NCBI RefSeq assembly: GCF_009017495.1
Contig: NZ_CP044990.1
Coordinates: 2,065,001-2,129,000, forward strand
Source: Deinococcus sp. AJ005
Lineage (GTDB): Bacteria > Deinococcota > Deinococci > Deinococcales > Deinococcaceae
Length of the DNA: 64,000 nucleotides
Direction: 5' to 3'
Both the position numbers and the translations under genes were made by a program. Of this stretch, positions 39,752-52,960 are shown piece by piece. Each line of letters starts with the position of its first letter. Position 1 is the stretch's first letter. The notes beneath the pieces were generated by a model that was not told the origin of the DNA, searched no databases, and worked only from the letters and a program-made list of their open reading frames with translations.

Positions 39752-41905
39752 TCAAACCGCTTGCCCATCCCGCTCGTTCAGCAGCCGCAAAACCTCCCGC
39801 GCACTGGTCAGAATGGGGGTTCCAGGGCCGAAGATGCCGGCCACCCCCGCCGCCCGCAGCGCCGCGTAATCCTGCTGGGGAATCACACCGCCCGCGATGA
39901 CCAGAATATCTCCGGCCTCCTGGTCCTTCAGCGCGGCGATCAATTGCGGAATCAGCGTTTTATGCCCCGCTGCCTGAGAACTGACGCCGATCACATGCAC
40001 GTCGTTCTCCACCGCCTGCCGCGCGGCCTCGTCGGGGGTCTGGAACAGCGGTCCCACGTCCACGTCAAAGCCCAGATCGGCGAAGCCAGTGGCAATGACC
40101 TTCGCGCCCCGGTCATGGCCGTCCTGGCCCATCTTGACCACCAGCATGCGGGGGCGGCGGCCCTCGGCCTCGGCGAAGGCTTCAATGTCGCCCTGCAACG
40201 CGGCAAAGCCCTCGTCCCCGGCGTAACCCTGGGCGTACACACCGCTGAGGGTACGAACCTCGGCGCTGTGACGGCCCCAGACCCGCTCCAGCGCGTCGCT
40301 GACCTCACCCACCGTGCAACGGGCGCGCATGGCCTCCACAGACAGGGCCAGCAGGTTGCCAGTTTCGGTGCGGGCGGCGTTTTCCAGCGCCTCCAGACAC
40401 ACCTTGACCACTTCCGGGTCACGTTCGGCCTTGACTCGGTTCAGCCGCGCGATCTGGGATTCGCGCACCGCGTCGTTGTCAATTTCCAGCAGATCCACGG
40501 GCGTCTGCTCGCTCAATCGGTACTTGTTGACGCCCACGATCACGTCCTCGCCCCGGTCAATGCGGGCCTGTTTGCGGGCCGCGCTTTCCTCAATTCTCAG
40601 CTTGGGAATCCCGGCTTCAATGGCCTTCGCCATGCCGCCCAGTTCCTCCACCTCGCGCATCAACTCACGCGCTTTCTCGGCCAGATCAAAGGTCAGGCGT
40701 TCCATCAGATAGCTGCCGCCCCAGGGATCCACCACGTCGGGAATGCCGGTTTCTTCCTGAATCAGCAACTGGGTGTTCCGGGCAATCCGAGCCGAGAACT
40801 CGGTGGGCAGGCCAATCGCCTCGTCAAAGGCGTTGGTGTGCAGGCTCTGGGTGCCGCCAAATACGGCGGCCATCGCCTCCACTGCCGTCCGCACGACGTT
40901 GTTGTATGGGTCCTGCTCGGTCAGGGACCACCCGGAGGTCTGGCAATGGGTTCGCAGGGCGCGGCTCATGGGGTTCTTGGGGTTAAAGCCCGCCATGATC
41001 TCGTCCCACAGTAGGCGGGCGGCACGCAGCTTGGCCACCTCGGTGTAGAAGTTCATGCCGATGGCAAAGAAGAACGACAGACGCGGGGCGAAGGCGTCCA
41101 CGTCCAGCCCCTTCTTCAGCGCGGCCCGCACGTATTCCAGGCCGTCCGCCAGCGTGTAGGCCAGCTCCAGCGCGGCATTTGCCCCGGCCTCCTGCAAGTG
41201 GTAGCCGCTGATGGAGATGGAATTAAAGCGCGGCATCTTCTCGGCGGTGTAGGCGATGATGTCCGCCACGATTCGCATGGAGGGTTCCGGCGGGTAGATG
41301 TATGTGTTGCGGACCATGAACTCTTTGAGAATGTCGTTCTGGATGGTGCCCGAGAGCTGGTCCAAGCTGGCCCCACCCTCCTGCCCGGCCACGATGTATC
41401 CGGCCAGAATGGGCAGCACCGCGCCGTTCATGGTCATGGACACCGACATCTGATCCAGCGGAATGCCGTCAAACAGCAGTTTCATGTCCTCCACGCTGTC
41501 GATGGCGACTCCGGCCTTGCCGACGTCGCCCACCACGCGCGGGTGGTCCGAGTCGTAGCCCCGGTGCGTTGCCAGGTCAAAGGCCACCGATAGGCCCTTT
41601 TGTCCGGCGGCGAGGTTGCGGCGGTAAAAGGTGTTGCTGGCCTCGGCGGTGGAAAACCCCGCGTACTGCCGGATGGTCCAGGGCCGCGCGGCATACATGG
41701 TGGCGCGGGGGCCACGCGTATAGGGCGACAGGCCAGGCAGGGTATCGGCCCCGCCGTCTTCAGGCAGATCGGCGCGGGTGTACAGCGCTTTGAGGGTCAG
41801 ACCCTCGGGGGTAAGGCGGTTCAGGGTTTCGGGTTCCGCGCCCTTCAAATCCTTGCGGGCCAGCGCCTTCCAGGCGTCCAGCTTGGGTGTGTGTTGATCG
41901 CTCAT
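39752..41905 (-). CDS. scpA: Methylmalonyl-CoA mutase, large subunit
   Basis: 717 residues. The N-terminal TIM barrel has [22 protein letters not shown] and [29 protein letters not shown]; the C-terminal B12 domain has [16 protein letters not shown], with H597 as the lower axial cobalt ligand (DxHxxG). It isomerises (R)-methylmalonyl-CoA to succinyl-CoA with AdoCbl, completing propionate and branched-chain/odd-chain degradation. A GGAGG Shine-Dalgarno precedes the ATG. The promoter contains a 16-bp palindrome (41947-41962). No separate beta subunit is present, consistent with a homodimer type. Confidence 0.96.
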   Translation of the reverse strand: MSDQHTPKLDAWKALARKDLKGAEPETLNRLTPEGLTLKALYTRADLPEDGGADTLPGLSPYTRGPRATMYAARPWTIRQYAGFSTAEASNTFYRRNLAAGQKGLSVAFDLATHRGYDSDHPRVVGDVGKAGVAIDSVEDMKLLFDGIPLDQMSVSMTMNGAVLPILAGYIVAGQEGGASLDQLSGTIQNDILKEFMVRNTYIYPPEPSMRIVADIIAYTAEKMPRFNSISISGYHLQEAGANAALELAYTLADGLEYVRAALKKGLDVDAFAPRLSFFFAIGMNFYTEVAKLRAARLLWDEIMAGFNPKNPMSRALRTHCQTSGWSLTEQDPYNNVVRTAVEAMAAVFGGTQSLHTNAFDEAIGLPTEFSARIARNTQLLIQEETGIPDVVDPWGGSYLMERLTFDLAEKARELMREVEELGGMAKAIEAGIPKLRIEESAARKQARIDRGEDVIVGVNKYRLSEQTPVDLLEIDNDAVRESQIARLNRVKAERDPEVVKVCLEALENAARTETGNLLALSVEAMRARCTVGEVSDALERVWGRHSAEVRTLSGVYAQGYAGDEGFAALQGDIEAFAEAEGRRPRMLVVKMGQDGHDRGAKVIATGFADLGFDVDVGPLFQTPDEAARQAVENDVHVIGVSSQAAGHKTLIPQLIAALKDQEAGDILVIAGGVIPQQDYAALRAAGVAGIFGPGTPILTSAREVLRLLNERDGQAV

Positions 41906-41946
41906 GCGCTGTGGCCTCCGTGTAGGACCATGATGCCACGCCGGAG

Positions 41947-41962
41947 CCTAACGGGCGTTAGG
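41947..41962 (-). promoter_or_regulatory. CCTAACGnnCGTTAGG operator before methylmalonyl-CoA mutase
   Basis: CCTAACGGGCGTTAGG is a 16-bp palindrome with only the two central bases asymmetric. It fits the CNAACGNNCGTTNG form perfectly. It lies 42-57 bp upstream of the mutase start, near a TAGGCT that could be the -10. A nearly identical site occurs at 2490-2503. TetR-type regulation is inferred. Confidence 0.6.
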
Positions 41963-41989
41963 AAGAGGCTGAGACAAAAAGGGTGCGTC

Positions 41990-42244
41990 TCAACTTTCTT
42001 TGGCCACTTCCTGCGCCAGCGCTTCCTCAATCCCGCGCCAACGCCAGCCCGTTTCTAGAAACTGCACCTCTCCCCCATCCCACAGCAGATGTGCGCCGAT
42101 CACAGCCCCACCGGCAATGGCGAGAGCAGCGGTTGTTAGCCTGTCGAGCGGAGCGTCGGGGCATAGCCGGGCGGCGGCAATGCGTAGCGCTGGGGCAAGG
42201 GGCAAGGGCGGGCAGGTGACGCGGACACGGGCAGGCAGACTCAC
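41990..42244 (-). CDS. Small hypothetical protein upstream of the mutase
   Basis: 84 residues from GTG 42244 (VSLPARVRVTCPPLPLAP). No known domain; a hydrophobic stretch LTTAALAIAGGAVIGAHLLW could be a single membrane helix or a core. TACCCT (42256-42251), 6 bp, GTG matches the leaderless promoter rule and supports the gene. Not obviously part of the mutase operon, since the operator separates them. Confidence 0.5.
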   Translation of the reverse strand: MSLPARVRVTCPPLPLAPALRIAAARLCPDAPLDRLTTAALAIAGGAVIGAHLLWDGGEVQFLETGWRWRGIEEALAQEVAKES

Positions 42245-42332
42245 CCCCACAGGGTACACAGCCACCTGAAGAGGGTGGGGCGATGTGAAATTTTTCGCTG
42301 TCCGGCAGGTCACTTTGAATAGAATGCGCCCG

Positions 42333-42362
42333 ATGACCGACAGACCAGGGACCGCCCCTTGA
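42333..42362 (+). CDS. Possible 9-codon leaderless leader ORF
   Basis: TAGAAT (42320-42325), 7 bp, then ATG ACC ... TGA (MTDRPGTAP). It ends 13 bp before the ATG of the small membrane protein at 42376, and its stop region supplies GAGG as a ribosome site. The pattern suggests an upstream coding unit coupling translation. Could be chance. Confidence 0.3.
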   Translation: MTDRPGTAP

Positions 42363-42375
42363 GGACACCGCACTG

Positions 42376-42630
42376 ATGCGCGTGCTGGCCTGGCTGTTGA
42401 CCGTGGTTCTCATAGCCTTCGTGCTGGGGCTGACAGCGCTGACGCTGGGGGCTTTCGCCTCGCTGGGGTCCGGCGCGCCGTTGTGGCTGCGCTCGGTGGG
42501 AAGCCTGGAACATGCCATCAGCGGGCAACTCGGCCTGGGCAGCCTGACCAATTTTGCGCGTGCCCTGGGACTGACCGTGCTGACCAGCGCGCTGGCGGGT
42601 CTGGCGGCCTACATCAAACCAAGGGCCTGA
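42376..42630 (+). CDS. Small two-TM membrane protein, hypothetical
   Basis: 84 residues. LAWLLTVVLIAFVLGLTALTLGAF and FARALGLTVLTSALAGLAAYI are membrane helices joined by a 30-residue polar loop. No named family. Transcription probably begins at the TAGAAT promoter about 50 bp upstream. Confidence 0.6.
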   Translation: MRVLAWLLTVVLIAFVLGLTALTLGAFASLGSGAPLWLRSVGSLEHAISGQLGLGSLTNFARALGLTVLTSALAGLAAYIKPRA

Positions 42631-42812
42631 GAGGCTGTGGGTCTGGCGCGAATCCTGCAAGCAGGTGCTGTCAAAAGACTTGTTGTCCGGGTGAGCAGTC
42701 AGGCGTCCTTGATAGACGGCCCCATGCGGACGTTCTCCCACGGCGACAGCCTATTCTGACCACGACAGCGCGTCACTTTTGCTGGACGGGACGAACTGCC
42801 ACGACTCGTCTG
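42631..42812. other. Convergent intergenic region
   Basis: Between the small membrane protein and the csaB terminator. No gene with support is visible on either strand. Confidence 0.4.
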
Positions 42813-42863
42813 CGAGAAAATCACGTCACTGGACATCTTTCGTTCCAGTGACGTGATTCTCGG
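42813..42863 (-). terminator. Terminator of the csaB operon
   Basis: Near-perfect long stem: TCACGTCACTGGA (42821-42833) pairs with TCCAGTGACGTGA (42844-42856) and flanking GAGAA/TTCTC extends it. On the minus strand it is followed by TTTTCTCG. It lies 8 bp after the csaB stop. Confidence 0.85.
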
Positions 42864-42870
42864 AACTCCT

Positions 42871-43845
42871 CTAGTTCAGCGCCCGGCTGAAGCTGTGCGA
42901 GGCGCGCAGTTTCATGTCCTCCAGCGCGTTCCAGTCGGGGGTAACGCGACGAATCGCCTCTTCTACCAGAATGGCCGGGACCGGGGGCAGCGGATGGCTG
43001 GGCGCGCCCGCATCGATGCAGAAGCCCTGGACCTTGGGATCGTATGCGACGCCGGAGAATGGCGTTCCAGCGGCGGCGGCCAGGATCAGCGCGTGCAGCC
43101 GAACGCCGATCACGTAGCCGCTGCGCGCGATGGTGTCCAGGGCCGTCTGCGGATCACGGGTGCTGACCACATGGTTTGCGCCCAGCGCGTGGGCCGCCGC
43201 GTCGTCGTGGTCCGGCATGAAACTCAGGGCCGTGACATGCCGCCCGGCGCGTCGGAGCTGCAATGTGACCTCCTGCAAGGGTTCCAGCGCCTCGGTCACA
43301 TCGCCACGCGGGGCGATGATCACACTTTGCAGGTCACGCGGCAGCTCCGGCGTGGGCAACAGCAGCAGGGCTGGATCGCCGCCCAGTTCACCTTTCAGGC
43401 CCAGACCCTCCAGGGTGTCCAGGCTCCCGGCGTCGCGCACGATGATCCGCAGGCCCGCCAGCGCGGCGGCCACCCGGCGCCCACCTTCCGGCGACAGGGG
43501 GCCGACGCTCTGGTTAAAGATCACCACACGCTTGCCCATCATTCGGGCCAGACGGATCACGCCCAGGTAATAGCTGAGGGTGCGGGCGCTCGTCTTATCC
43601 TGAAGCAGGCCGCCTCCCCCACTGAGCAGCACGCTGGAGCGGGCCACCGCCGAGAGCAGCGGCAGCGGCTTCATGCGCGCCGCTGCCTCGCCGCCGTAAG
43701 TCCGGGCCGATTCCTGCGGGGTATTGGAGAGCAGCAGCGGGGTCATACCGCGCTTCCTGATCTCGCGGGTGATCGCCAGCGCAATCGCCTCGTCGCCCGT
43801 GTTGCCAAAACCGTAATAGCCGCTGACGGCCACCCGGCGGCTCAC
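42871..43845 (-). CDS. csaB: Polysaccharide pyruvyl transferase CsaB
   Basis: 324 residues from GTG 43845. VAVSGYYGFGNTGDEAIALAIT (N-terminal glycine-rich loop) and the later FSGVAYDPKVQGFC are CsaB hallmarks, as are RKRGMTPLLLSNTPQES and SGGGGLLQDKTSARTLSYYLGVI. The enzyme adds pyruvate ketals to a secondary cell-wall polymer so that SLH-domain S-layer proteins can bind, which matches the SLH-anchored S-layer of Deinococcus. The GTG overlaps the TGA of the DUF5693 gene (GTGA, 43842-43845). Confidence 0.93.
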   Translation of the reverse strand: MSRRVAVSGYYGFGNTGDEAIALAITREIRKRGMTPLLLSNTPQESARTYGGEAAARMKPLPLLSAVARSSVLLSGGGGLLQDKTSARTLSYYLGVIRLARMMGKRVVIFNQSVGPLSPEGGRRVAAALAGLRIIVRDAGSLDTLEGLGLKGELGGDPALLLLPTPELPRDLQSVIIAPRGDVTEALEPLQEVTLQLRRAGRHVTALSFMPDHDDAAAHALGANHVVSTRDPQTALDTIARSGYVIGVRLHALILAAAAGTPFSGVAYDPKVQGFCIDAGAPSHPLPPVPAILVEEAIRRVTPDWNALEDMKLRASHSFSRALN

Positions 43846-45716
43846 GCCTGACCTCTGGAACCAGCGGTGATGCGCGGCGCACCGTAGGTCTTCCACAGGC
43901 CCATCGCGTACCTCAGCGCCCAGATCGCCACGCCGCCCAGCAGCAGGCCCAGCCCCAGCCCGATGAACACGCGGGCCGCGCTGATCAGAAACGGCGTGTG
44001 AAAGTGCGAGAAGGTGTTCAGGATACTGGACTGCCCCACCACCCCGGCCAGGATCAACAGCCCGCTGAAGTAGCCCGGCAAGGTGCCGCTGAGGCCCAGC
44101 AAGGCCAGCGGATGCGCGGCGATTTCCTTGAAACGCGGGCGGATGATCGAGTCCTGAACCTCACGCCGCAGGGACGCCTCGAAGGTGCTGGCCGAGCCAC
44201 CCGTGGCGTTGCCACGCCGCTCATAGACCAGCGACAGCAGCACGAACCCCAGCGCCATCACGGCCACATCGCCCAGCCGGATCGGGGCGGCGTAGATATC
44301 AGCCGCCGTTTTGCGGATGTCCTGGCGCGGCAGGAAGCTCAGGGCCACCAGCGTCAGCGGCAGCAGCAGCGTTAAGCCCACGCCCCGGAACGGTTCGAGG
44401 CCCAGCGTGCTTTCCCGGCTGGCCCCCAGCGCCGAAACGAACAGGATGCCCACCAGACTCAGGCCCGTCGCCAGGAACCAGTCGGTGACCTTTGAACGCC
44501 GCAGCACCAGCCCCAGCGCCGGAAAGGCCACGGCGGCCACCAGTGCGGCACTCTCGAAGGGATGCAGGGTGTTTAGGCCGAAGGCCAGCAGGACCACGAC
44601 ACCCGCCGCGACCACGCCCAGCCTCGTCAGCGGGAAGCTCAGGCCCAGCAGCAGCAGCGCGGCCAGCGGCCCGATCATGCTCAACGCCTTCAGGAGCAGG
44701 CTGGGCGCAAAGGTGCCCACCTGTGGCAGGTCCAGCTTCACGCCGGACCGCTTCAGCAATTCCTGGGTACGGCCCAGCATGTCCTCGGTCTCATTGACGG
44801 TGGGGTACGGGCGCAGGTACAGCAGCCGCATGCCGCGCTCACGGGCGGCCAGGTTGTACTTGCTGGCCACGTCCAGCGGCTCGAGCTGGTTCTGGTAACT
44901 GGGGGCCAGCGCGAACAGCCGCACCCCGCCATGTGTGGGGACCAGTTCGTCCAGCCCTTTTTGAATGTTGCCCTCGATAATCGCCGGGAGCCGCTTGCCC
45001 AGCGCCTTATCCACCTGCGCCAGCAGCTCCGGCGTGCGCGCCCCGATCACCTGATCACCCGTGAAGGCGATGAACGGCACATCCGGCCAGTCTGCGCCCA
45101 CCTTCGGGGTTGGCACCGCGTCATCCTGATAGGGGCGGTAGACCACGACCAGACCTTGTTTTTTAAAGTCGTTCACTGCTGCCGTATCCGGCCCAGCGGG
45201 CAAGAAGCGCGGGTCAGAAGGCCACTCGACCCAGGTGCGGCCCGCGATCTGCACGTCACGGGTGGGGATGGTGTAGCGGCCCCGCAGCTCCTCGGCGATG
45301 GCTGGGGTGGCGGCGCGCATATACACCGCGTTGGTCTTGATCCCCTGCCCCGGAAAGTCCGCCGCCAGATCGGAGCCGTTTTTCAGGTACACCTCGCCGC
45401 GCTGTTCCAGGCTGGCAATGGTGTCCTCGTACAGCGCCACGCCGTTGACGCCCAGCGCCTTGTACTTGTCCAGCAACGCCTGCGGCTCCAGGCCAAAGCG
45501 GCGGGCCTGGACCACCAGCGCCGGATAGTCCATCACCATGGCCGCCGTCTTCTGCGCCTGCTCGTACTGCACGCGCTGAAAGGCCAGCAGCAGCGCCGGA
45601 ATCAGCGACAGCGCGATCAGCCCCAGTAAAAGCGGTGTCCAGGGATGGCGGGTGGCGGGCGGCAGCGAGGCGGGCGACATGGGGTGGGGCAGCGGGGCGC
45701 GGTTCGGGTCGGTCAC
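43842..45716 (-). CDS. DUF5693 membrane protein, partner of csaB
   Basis: 624 residues if begun at the GTG 45716, which follows TAGGAT (45728-45723) and exactly 6 bp; a GTG at 45722 is two codons upstream. One N-terminal TM ([18 protein letters not shown]) is followed by a ~300-residue extracytoplasmic part ([30 protein letters not shown]) and about seven C-terminal TMs. This is DUF5693, found next to csaB in many Gram-positive and Deinococcus-Thermus genomes. Its role in envelope polymer modification is likely but unproven. Confidence 0.88.
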   Translation of the reverse strand: MTDPNRAPLPHPMSPASLPPATRHPWTPLLLGLIALSLIPALLLAFQRVQYEQAQKTAAMVMDYPALVVQARRFGLEPQALLDKYKALGVNGVALYEDTIASLEQRGEVYLKNGSDLAADFPGQGIKTNAVYMRAATPAIAEELRGRYTIPTRDVQIAGRTWVEWPSDPRFLPAGPDTAAVNDFKKQGLVVVYRPYQDDAVPTPKVGADWPDVPFIAFTGDQVIGARTPELLAQVDKALGKRLPAIIEGNIQKGLDELVPTHGGVRLFALAPSYQNQLEPLDVASKYNLAARERGMRLLYLRPYPTVNETEDMLGRTQELLKRSGVKLDLPQVGTFAPSLLLKALSMIGPLAALLLLGLSFPLTRLGVVAAGVVVLLAFGLNTLHPFESAALVAAVAFPALGLVLRRSKVTDWFLATGLSLVGILFVSALGASRESTLGLEPFRGVGLTLLLPLTLVALSFLPRQDIRKTAADIYAAPIRLGDVAVMALGFVLLSLVYERRGNATGGSASTFEASLRREVQDSIIRPRFKEIAAHPLALLGLSGTLPGYFSGLLILAGVVGQSSILNTFSHFHTPFLISAARVFIGLGLGLLLGGVAIWALRYAMGLWKTYGAPRITAGSRGQA

Positions 45717-45824
45717 AGGCACATCCTAGCGGTGAGACGGGGCGAGAGAGATGAAGCGGGCAAAAATCGGAGCATCCTAACGCCTGTGCGAATAAGGCAC
45801 GTCAGCCGAAGGATGGAGCGCGGT

Positions 45825-46361
45825 TTATTCCTGGCGTCCTGCTGTTCGTGCCACCCGATCTGCATCACCAGACGGCAGCGCCTGATACATCACATGCAGC
45901 CCTACCCGGCCCAGCGTGGGATGCGCGAAAGCTTCAGGGATGGTGGTCATGACCGCGAAGCCCAGCGATTGCCACAGGTGGACGGCGGCCCGGTTCGTCT
46001 CCACCACGGCGTTAAACTGCATACCCGAATATCCCTTTTCGCGTGCCCAGCGCACTGCCTCCTCGCCCAGCCTGCGCCCAATGCCCCGGCCCTGCGCCGC
46101 CGGGGCCACCATGAAACTGGCCGTGGCGATATGCGCCCCGCGGCCCGGACGGTTCGGTCCCATCCTGGCGCTGCCCAGCACAGTCCCCTCACTGTCCACT
46201 GCCATCACGCAGCGGCCCGGCGGCCCCTCCAGCCAAAGCCCGCCAATCTCGGCGTTGCTCAGGTCTTCGGGATAGGCGTAGGTTTCCCCGGCAGCGACGA
46301 TGGCCTGGAAAATCGGCGCGAACTGGGGCAGATCGGCAGTGGTGGCCTTGCGGAGAATCAC
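45825..46361 (-). CDS. GNAT family N-acetyltransferase
   Basis: 178 residues from GTG 46361. [32 protein letters not shown] is the N-terminal pair of helices; [51 protein letters not shown] contains the acetyl-CoA Q/RxxGxG/A loop and the N/AAxxLY-like motif. Substrate unknown. Leaderless start: TACGCT (46373-46368), 6 bp, GTG. Divergent from miaB. Confidence 0.88.
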   Translation of the reverse strand: MILRKATTADLPQFAPIFQAIVAAGETYAYPEDLSNAEIGGLWLEGPPGRCVMAVDSEGTVLGSARMGPNRPGRGAHIATASFMVAPAAQGRGIGRRLGEEAVRWAREKGYSGMQFNAVVETNRAAVHLWQSLGFAVMTTIPEAFAHPTLGRVGLHVMYQALPSGDADRVARTAGRQE

Positions 46362-46508
46362 ACCGCCAGCGTAACGGCAGCCGTGCCGGACTGGAATGTG
46401 CCGAACGGCTTAACCACACCCACCACGCGCTACACTCTGGCGTCACGCCCAGGCAGGCGCGAGGGAAGGCCCCGGAATCCATCCGGCCAGCCGAGAGGAG
46501 AGACAACC

Positions 46509-47888
46509 ATGAAGGCACACATGATCACCTACGGGTGTCAGATGAACGAATACGACTCGCACCTGGTCCAGTCGCAACTGGTCAGCTTTGGCGCGGATCT
46601 GGTGGACAGCATCGACGAGGCCGACTTCGTGCTGGTCAACACCTGCGCGGTGCGCGGCAAGCCGGTGGACAAGGTCCGCAGCCTGCTGGGGCAACTGCGC
46701 AAGGTCAAATCGCAGCGCCCGCTGGTGGTGGGCATGATGGGCTGCCTGGCGCAGCTTGAGGAAGGTCAGCAGATGGCCCGCAAGTTCGAGGTGGACGTGC
46801 TGCTGGGGCCAGGGAGTCTGCTGGACATCGGCACGGCGCTGGAAAGCAACGGTCGTTTCTGGGGCCTGCAATTCAAGGACGAGTTGCACGAACACATTCC
46901 GCCGCCCCCGCAGGGCAAATTGCAGGCCCACCTGACCATCATGCGCGGCTGCGACCACCACTGCACCTATTGCATCGTGCCCACCACGCGCGGCCCGCAG
47001 GTCAGCCGCTCGCCCGACGACATCCTGCGCGAGCTGGACCTGCAACTGGCGGCGGGCGTGCAGGAAGTCACGCTGCTGGGCCAGAACGTCAATGCCTACG
47101 GCGTGGACGGCGGCGCGAGGCTGGCAGGTTATCCATCGTTTGCCGATCTGCTGCGAATGGTGGGGCGCAGCGGCGTGAAGCGCATCAAATTCACCACCAG
47201 CCACCCCATGAACTTCACCGAGGACGTGGCCGCCGCGATGGCCGAGACGCCCGCCGTCTGCGATTTCGTGCATCTGCCCGTCCAGAGCGGAAGCAGCCGC
47301 GTGCTGCGCCGTATGGCCCGCGAATACAGCCGCGAGACGTATCTGGGCCACATCGCCGCCATCAAGAAGCACCTGCCCAACGTGGTCCTCGCCACCGACA
47401 TCATCGTGGGCTTTCCCGGCGAGACTGAGGAAGATTTTCAGGAAACGCTGAGCCTGTACGACGAGGTGGGCTACGACAGCGCCTATATGTTCATCTACTC
47501 GCCGCGCCCCGGCACGCCCAGTTACAAGCACTTCGAGGACCTGCCGCGCGAGTTGAAGACCGAACGCCTGCAACGCCTGATCGTGAAGCAAAAGGAGTGG
47601 AGCAAGCTTCGCAACGCCACCAAAGTCGGTACCGTGCAGGAAGTGCTGCTGCGCGGCGATGCCCACAGCGAGGGCTTTTTGGAGGGCCACACGCGCGGCA
47701 ACCACCCCACCGTGGTCCCCAAAGCCATCGGTGCGGATGGTGCGGGCGTCTACCCGGTGTTAATCGGCCACAGCACCCCGCATATGCTCTACGGCCAGAT
47801 CGTGGGCGCGGACGGCCAGCCATTGCCGGAAATTCCCAGGCTGGAAGCCCAGGCAGCGGCGCTGATCAGCCCGTTACAGATGGCGTAA
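46509..47888 (+). CDS. miaB: tRNA-2-methylthio-N6-dimethylallyladenosine synthase MiaB
   Basis: 459 residues. The N-terminal UPF0004 domain begins [17 protein letters not shown] and binds an auxiliary [4Fe-4S] cluster (C10, the NTCAVR and GCLAQ cysteines). The radical-SAM motif C148-xxx-C152-xx-C155 lies in [13 protein letters not shown]-terminal TRAM domain ([26 protein letters not shown]) binds tRNA. It adds a methylthio group to i6A37. GGAG Shine-Dalgarno upstream; TACACT at 46431-46436 is a possible -10 giving about a 70-nt leader. Confidence 0.96.
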   Translation: MKAHMITYGCQMNEYDSHLVQSQLVSFGADLVDSIDEADFVLVNTCAVRGKPVDKVRSLLGQLRKVKSQRPLVVGMMGCLAQLEEGQQMARKFEVDVLLGPGSLLDIGTALESNGRFWGLQFKDELHEHIPPPPQGKLQAHLTIMRGCDHHCTYCIVPTTRGPQVSRSPDDILRELDLQLAAGVQEVTLLGQNVNAYGVDGGARLAGYPSFADLLRMVGRSGVKRIKFTTSHPMNFTEDVAAAMAETPAVCDFVHLPVQSGSSRVLRRMAREYSRETYLGHIAAIKKHLPNVVLATDIIVGFPGETEEDFQETLSLYDEVGYDSAYMFIYSPRPGTPSYKHFEDLPRELKTERLQRLIVKQKEWSKLRNATKVGTVQEVLLRGDAHSEGFLEGHTRGNHPTVVPKAIGADGAGVYPVLIGHSTPHMLYGQIVGADGQPLPEIPRLEAQAAALISPLQMA

Positions 47889-47905
47889 AAAGCACGACAG
47901 CACAG

Positions 47906-47931
47906 GCCCTCTCCATACAGAGAGGGCTTTT
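47906..47931 (+). terminator. Terminator of miaB
   Basis: GCCCTCTC (47906-47913) / GAGAGGGC (47920-47927), 6-nt loop, followed by TTTTCG. Confidence 0.85.
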
Positions 47932-47973
47932 CGATTTCTGCTTCAGCCGGGGGCGACAGAGATCATCAGGGGG

Positions 47974-48447
47974 CTATTTGATGTCCACCTGAAACGCCGG
48001 AACTTTCACCTGAATGGTGCGGAAGCCGTCAGCCCCGGTGCCGTCGGAGGCCAGCTTGACGTTGACACCGGCCTGGGCTTCCAGCGTGCGGACGCCGGTT
48101 TCCTGCGGGAATTCCACCACGGCCTGGATGCGTTCGCCGATGTTCCAAGGTGCGGGCGGCAGGTACGAGGCCACGCAGACCTGAAACTGTCCGTACTTCA
48201 GGTCCGGCTGACCGGTCTTGGCAGTATCCAGCACGCTGAGGCTGAAGGGCCGGGGACAGTCGTTCTTGAGCAGCAGGTCATGCGGGCCGAGGTTGACCAG
48301 CGTGACCGTCAGCAGCCGCCCATTGACACTGACGCCGGAACTGATCTGGGTCTGCGGCACGGTGACACGCGGGGCACAAGAAGTGGCGGCCAGCGCCAGA
48401 CCCGCCAGCAGAAGACGCGGAGACAACAGGGGGGAGAGGCGAAACAT
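47974..48447 (-). CDS. Putative exported lipoprotein, possibly BsuPI-like
   Basis: 157 residues from ATG 48447. Signal MFRLSPLLSPRLLLAGLALAATSCAP contains a lipobox LAATSC, so it is likely acylated. The mature domain (ISSGVSVNGRLLTVTLVNLGPHDLLLKNDCPRPFSLSVLD ... ERIQAVVEFPQETGVRTLEAQAGVNVKL) is all-beta and has the layout of BsuPI/intracellular proteinase inhibitor domains, but the match is weak. Longer frame from 48561 has no support. Confidence 0.65.
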   Translation of the reverse strand: MFRLSPLLSPRLLLAGLALAATSCAPRVTVPQTQISSGVSVNGRLLTVTLVNLGPHDLLLKNDCPRPFSLSVLDTAKTGQPDLKYGQFQVCVASYLPPAPWNIGERIQAVVEFPQETGVRTLEAQAGVNVKLASDGTGADGFRTIQVKVPAFQVDIK

Positions 48448-48846
48448 GACGTCCAGGGTAACAGTCCGCTTCTGAGAAAGCGCGCGGGGTGGCTGTTGCA
48501 GGCACGTCATTCGGCAGGAATGCGGAGCGGGGAACTTCGCTTGTGCCTCACGCGCCGACAAAAACAGTCATGTCATGCCGACGCGCGGTGACCGCCCACA
48601 CGCCGCAGAGGCGCGAATCGGCAGCCGCCATTCTGGGTTACAGGTTGGATTTCCGCCTCCTGGCACGGGTGCAGCGCCTTTCCAGGCCATGCCTTCAGCG
48701 GATGCTGGCCCAGTTCACACTAAGCCGGATGACCTACGCTATGATGCGCGCGTTCAAACACTAGACAGGTGACAGGCCGGGCAACTTTCGAGCTGTTTTT
48801 TCCTTTTGACCCGCCCCATCCGTCAACCCACCTTTCAGGAGGCTCC
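48448..48846. promoter_or_regulatory. Intergenic region before the ABC operon
   Basis: About 400 bp without a supported gene. A TATGAT box (48740-48745) could be the -10 for the binding-protein gene, with TTCACA 20 bp upstream as a weak -35. GGAGG (48838-48842) precedes the ATG at 48847. Confidence 0.4.
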
Positions 48847-50577
<1,731 letters not shown>

Positions 50578-50580
50578 ACC

Positions 50581-50613
50581 GTCCCTTCCGTGACCTGATA
50601 TGTCTCAAGGGAC
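50581..50613 (+). terminator. Hairpin between binding-protein and permease genes
   Basis: GTCCCTT (50581-50587) / AAGGGAC (50607-50613), no T-tail immediately after. It probably protects the 3' end of the abundant binding-protein message or attenuates into the permeases. Confidence 0.5.
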
Positions 50614-50658
50614 AGGCGGGGCGACCACGAACGTGGGGTTGCCCCCCTCCCTTTTTTT

Positions 50659-50704
50659 CCTTTGCCCAGCTTTCTTCTTTTGCACAGCTTCTTCCTTTGC
50701 ACAG
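50659..50704 (+). repeat. Triple pyrimidine-rich direct repeat
   Basis: Three imperfect copies of a CTTTGCaCAGCTTcTTC unit in tandem between the binding protein and the first permease. The pyrimidine-rich mRNA strand may influence ribosome or Rho access. Possibly a polymerase-slippage repeat with no role. Confidence 0.5.
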
Positions 50705-50771
50705 TGCCGCCCCCGCCCACCGCACTCTCCTGATCTTCCCCGATCTTCCTTTCCTGCACACCGAGGCCCAG

Positions 50772-51794
50772 ATGCTTAATTTCACCATTCGGCGGCTGCT
50801 CCAGATTCCACTGGTCATGATTGCCCTGTCCATCATCGTCATCGGCCTGACGCAACTGCTGACGCCCGAGCAGCGGGCCGCCCCGTACATCCGCAGCGAG
50901 CAGCAGGCCGCCCGCCTGGAACAGATCATCACCGAGCGCGGACTGCGCGATCCCTTCCCGATTCAGTACGGGCGCTGGTTTTCCAACATCGTCAAGGGCG
51001 ATCTGGGCTATTCCAAGGCCAGCAACAAAGACGTGCTGGCTACCATTCAGGAGCGCCTGCCCAACACCGTCGAACTGTCGCTGGTGACGGCCATTCCCAT
51101 TCTGCTGCTGTCCATCTGGCTGGGCACCCTGAGCGCACTGCACAAGGACAAATTGATCGACCAGATTCTGCGGGTGGTGGTGGTCTTCGGCTACAGCCTG
51201 CCCACCTTCGTGCTGGGCATCGTGCTGCTGGCGGTGTTTTACGCGTATCTGGGCTGGCTGCCCGGCGCAGGGCAACTGGATATCCTCAACCAGTTCGCGG
51301 TGGGTGACCTGAAGCGCTACACCGGCATGATGACCGTGGACGCCGCCCTGAACGGACGCTGGGACATCGCCTGGGACGCCTTGCAGCATATGATCCTGCC
51401 CGCCGTGACCCTGCTGATCGTGCTGAGCGCCAATCTGGTCAAGGTGATGCGCAACAGCATGCTGGAGGTGCTGACCAGCGATTACGTCCGCACCGCCCGT
51501 GCCAAGGGGCTGTCATCCAAAGTGGTGAACGGCAAACACGCCCGCCGCAACGCGCTGCTACCGATCGTGACGCTGGGCGGCTTTCTGGTCATCGGTCTGC
51601 TGGGCGGCTCGGTGATCACCGAAACGATCTTTGCCTACCCAGGGATCGGGCAGTGGTTCGTACAGGCCGCGCTGCAACTCGACATTGCCGGGGTGCTGGG
51701 CTTCACGCTGCTCTCGGCGCTGCTGGTGGTGGTCATGAGTACCGTGGTGGACCTGCTCTACGGCGTTCTCGATCCACGCGTGAGGTTCTACTGA
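50772..51794 (+). CDS. ABC transporter permease (DppB/OppB type)
   Basis: 340 residues from ATG 50772. Starts [27 protein letters not shown] with the typical N-terminal TM. Family motifs: [26 protein letters not shown], the EAA-like loop [29 protein letters not shown] and the C-terminal [15 protein letters not shown]. Six TMs expected. Follows the binding protein by 194 bp and is 31 bp before the second permease. Confidence 0.95.
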   Translation: MLNFTIRRLLQIPLVMIALSIIVIGLTQLLTPEQRAAPYIRSEQQAARLEQIITERGLRDPFPIQYGRWFSNIVKGDLGYSKASNKDVLATIQERLPNTVELSLVTAIPILLLSIWLGTLSALHKDKLIDQILRVVVVFGYSLPTFVLGIVLLAVFYAYLGWLPGAGQLDILNQFAVGDLKRYTGMMTVDAALNGRWDIAWDALQHMILPAVTLLIVLSANLVKVMRNSMLEVLTSDYVRTARAKGLSSKVVNGKHARRNALLPIVTLGGFLVIGLLGGSVITETIFAYPGIGQWFVQAALQLDIAGVLGFTLLSALLVVVMSTVVDLLYGVLDPRVRFY

Positions 51795-51825
51795 TGCTCC
51801 GCACTCATCTGCTCAGGAGGTCCGC

Positions 51826-52854
<1,029 letters not shown>

Positions 52855-52866
52855 GTCCGGCCATTG

Positions 52867-52908
52867 GAGCGCGGCACGTGGGAGTCATCCCCACCGCCGC
52901 GCTCTTTT
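52867..52908 (+). terminator. Terminator of the ABC operon
   Basis: GAGCGCGGC (52867-52875) / GCCGCGCTC (52896-52904), perfect 9 bp, followed by TTTT. Confidence 0.85.
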
Positions 52909-52960
52909 GATCTGGCTTTTGTAATCTGACGGTGGCGTCTTGCAGAGTTCAGGGCCGAAG

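Noticed and set aside
47974..48561. Longer start of the lipoprotein at 48561
   Set aside because: The extra 38 residues hide the clear signal peptide and lipobox.
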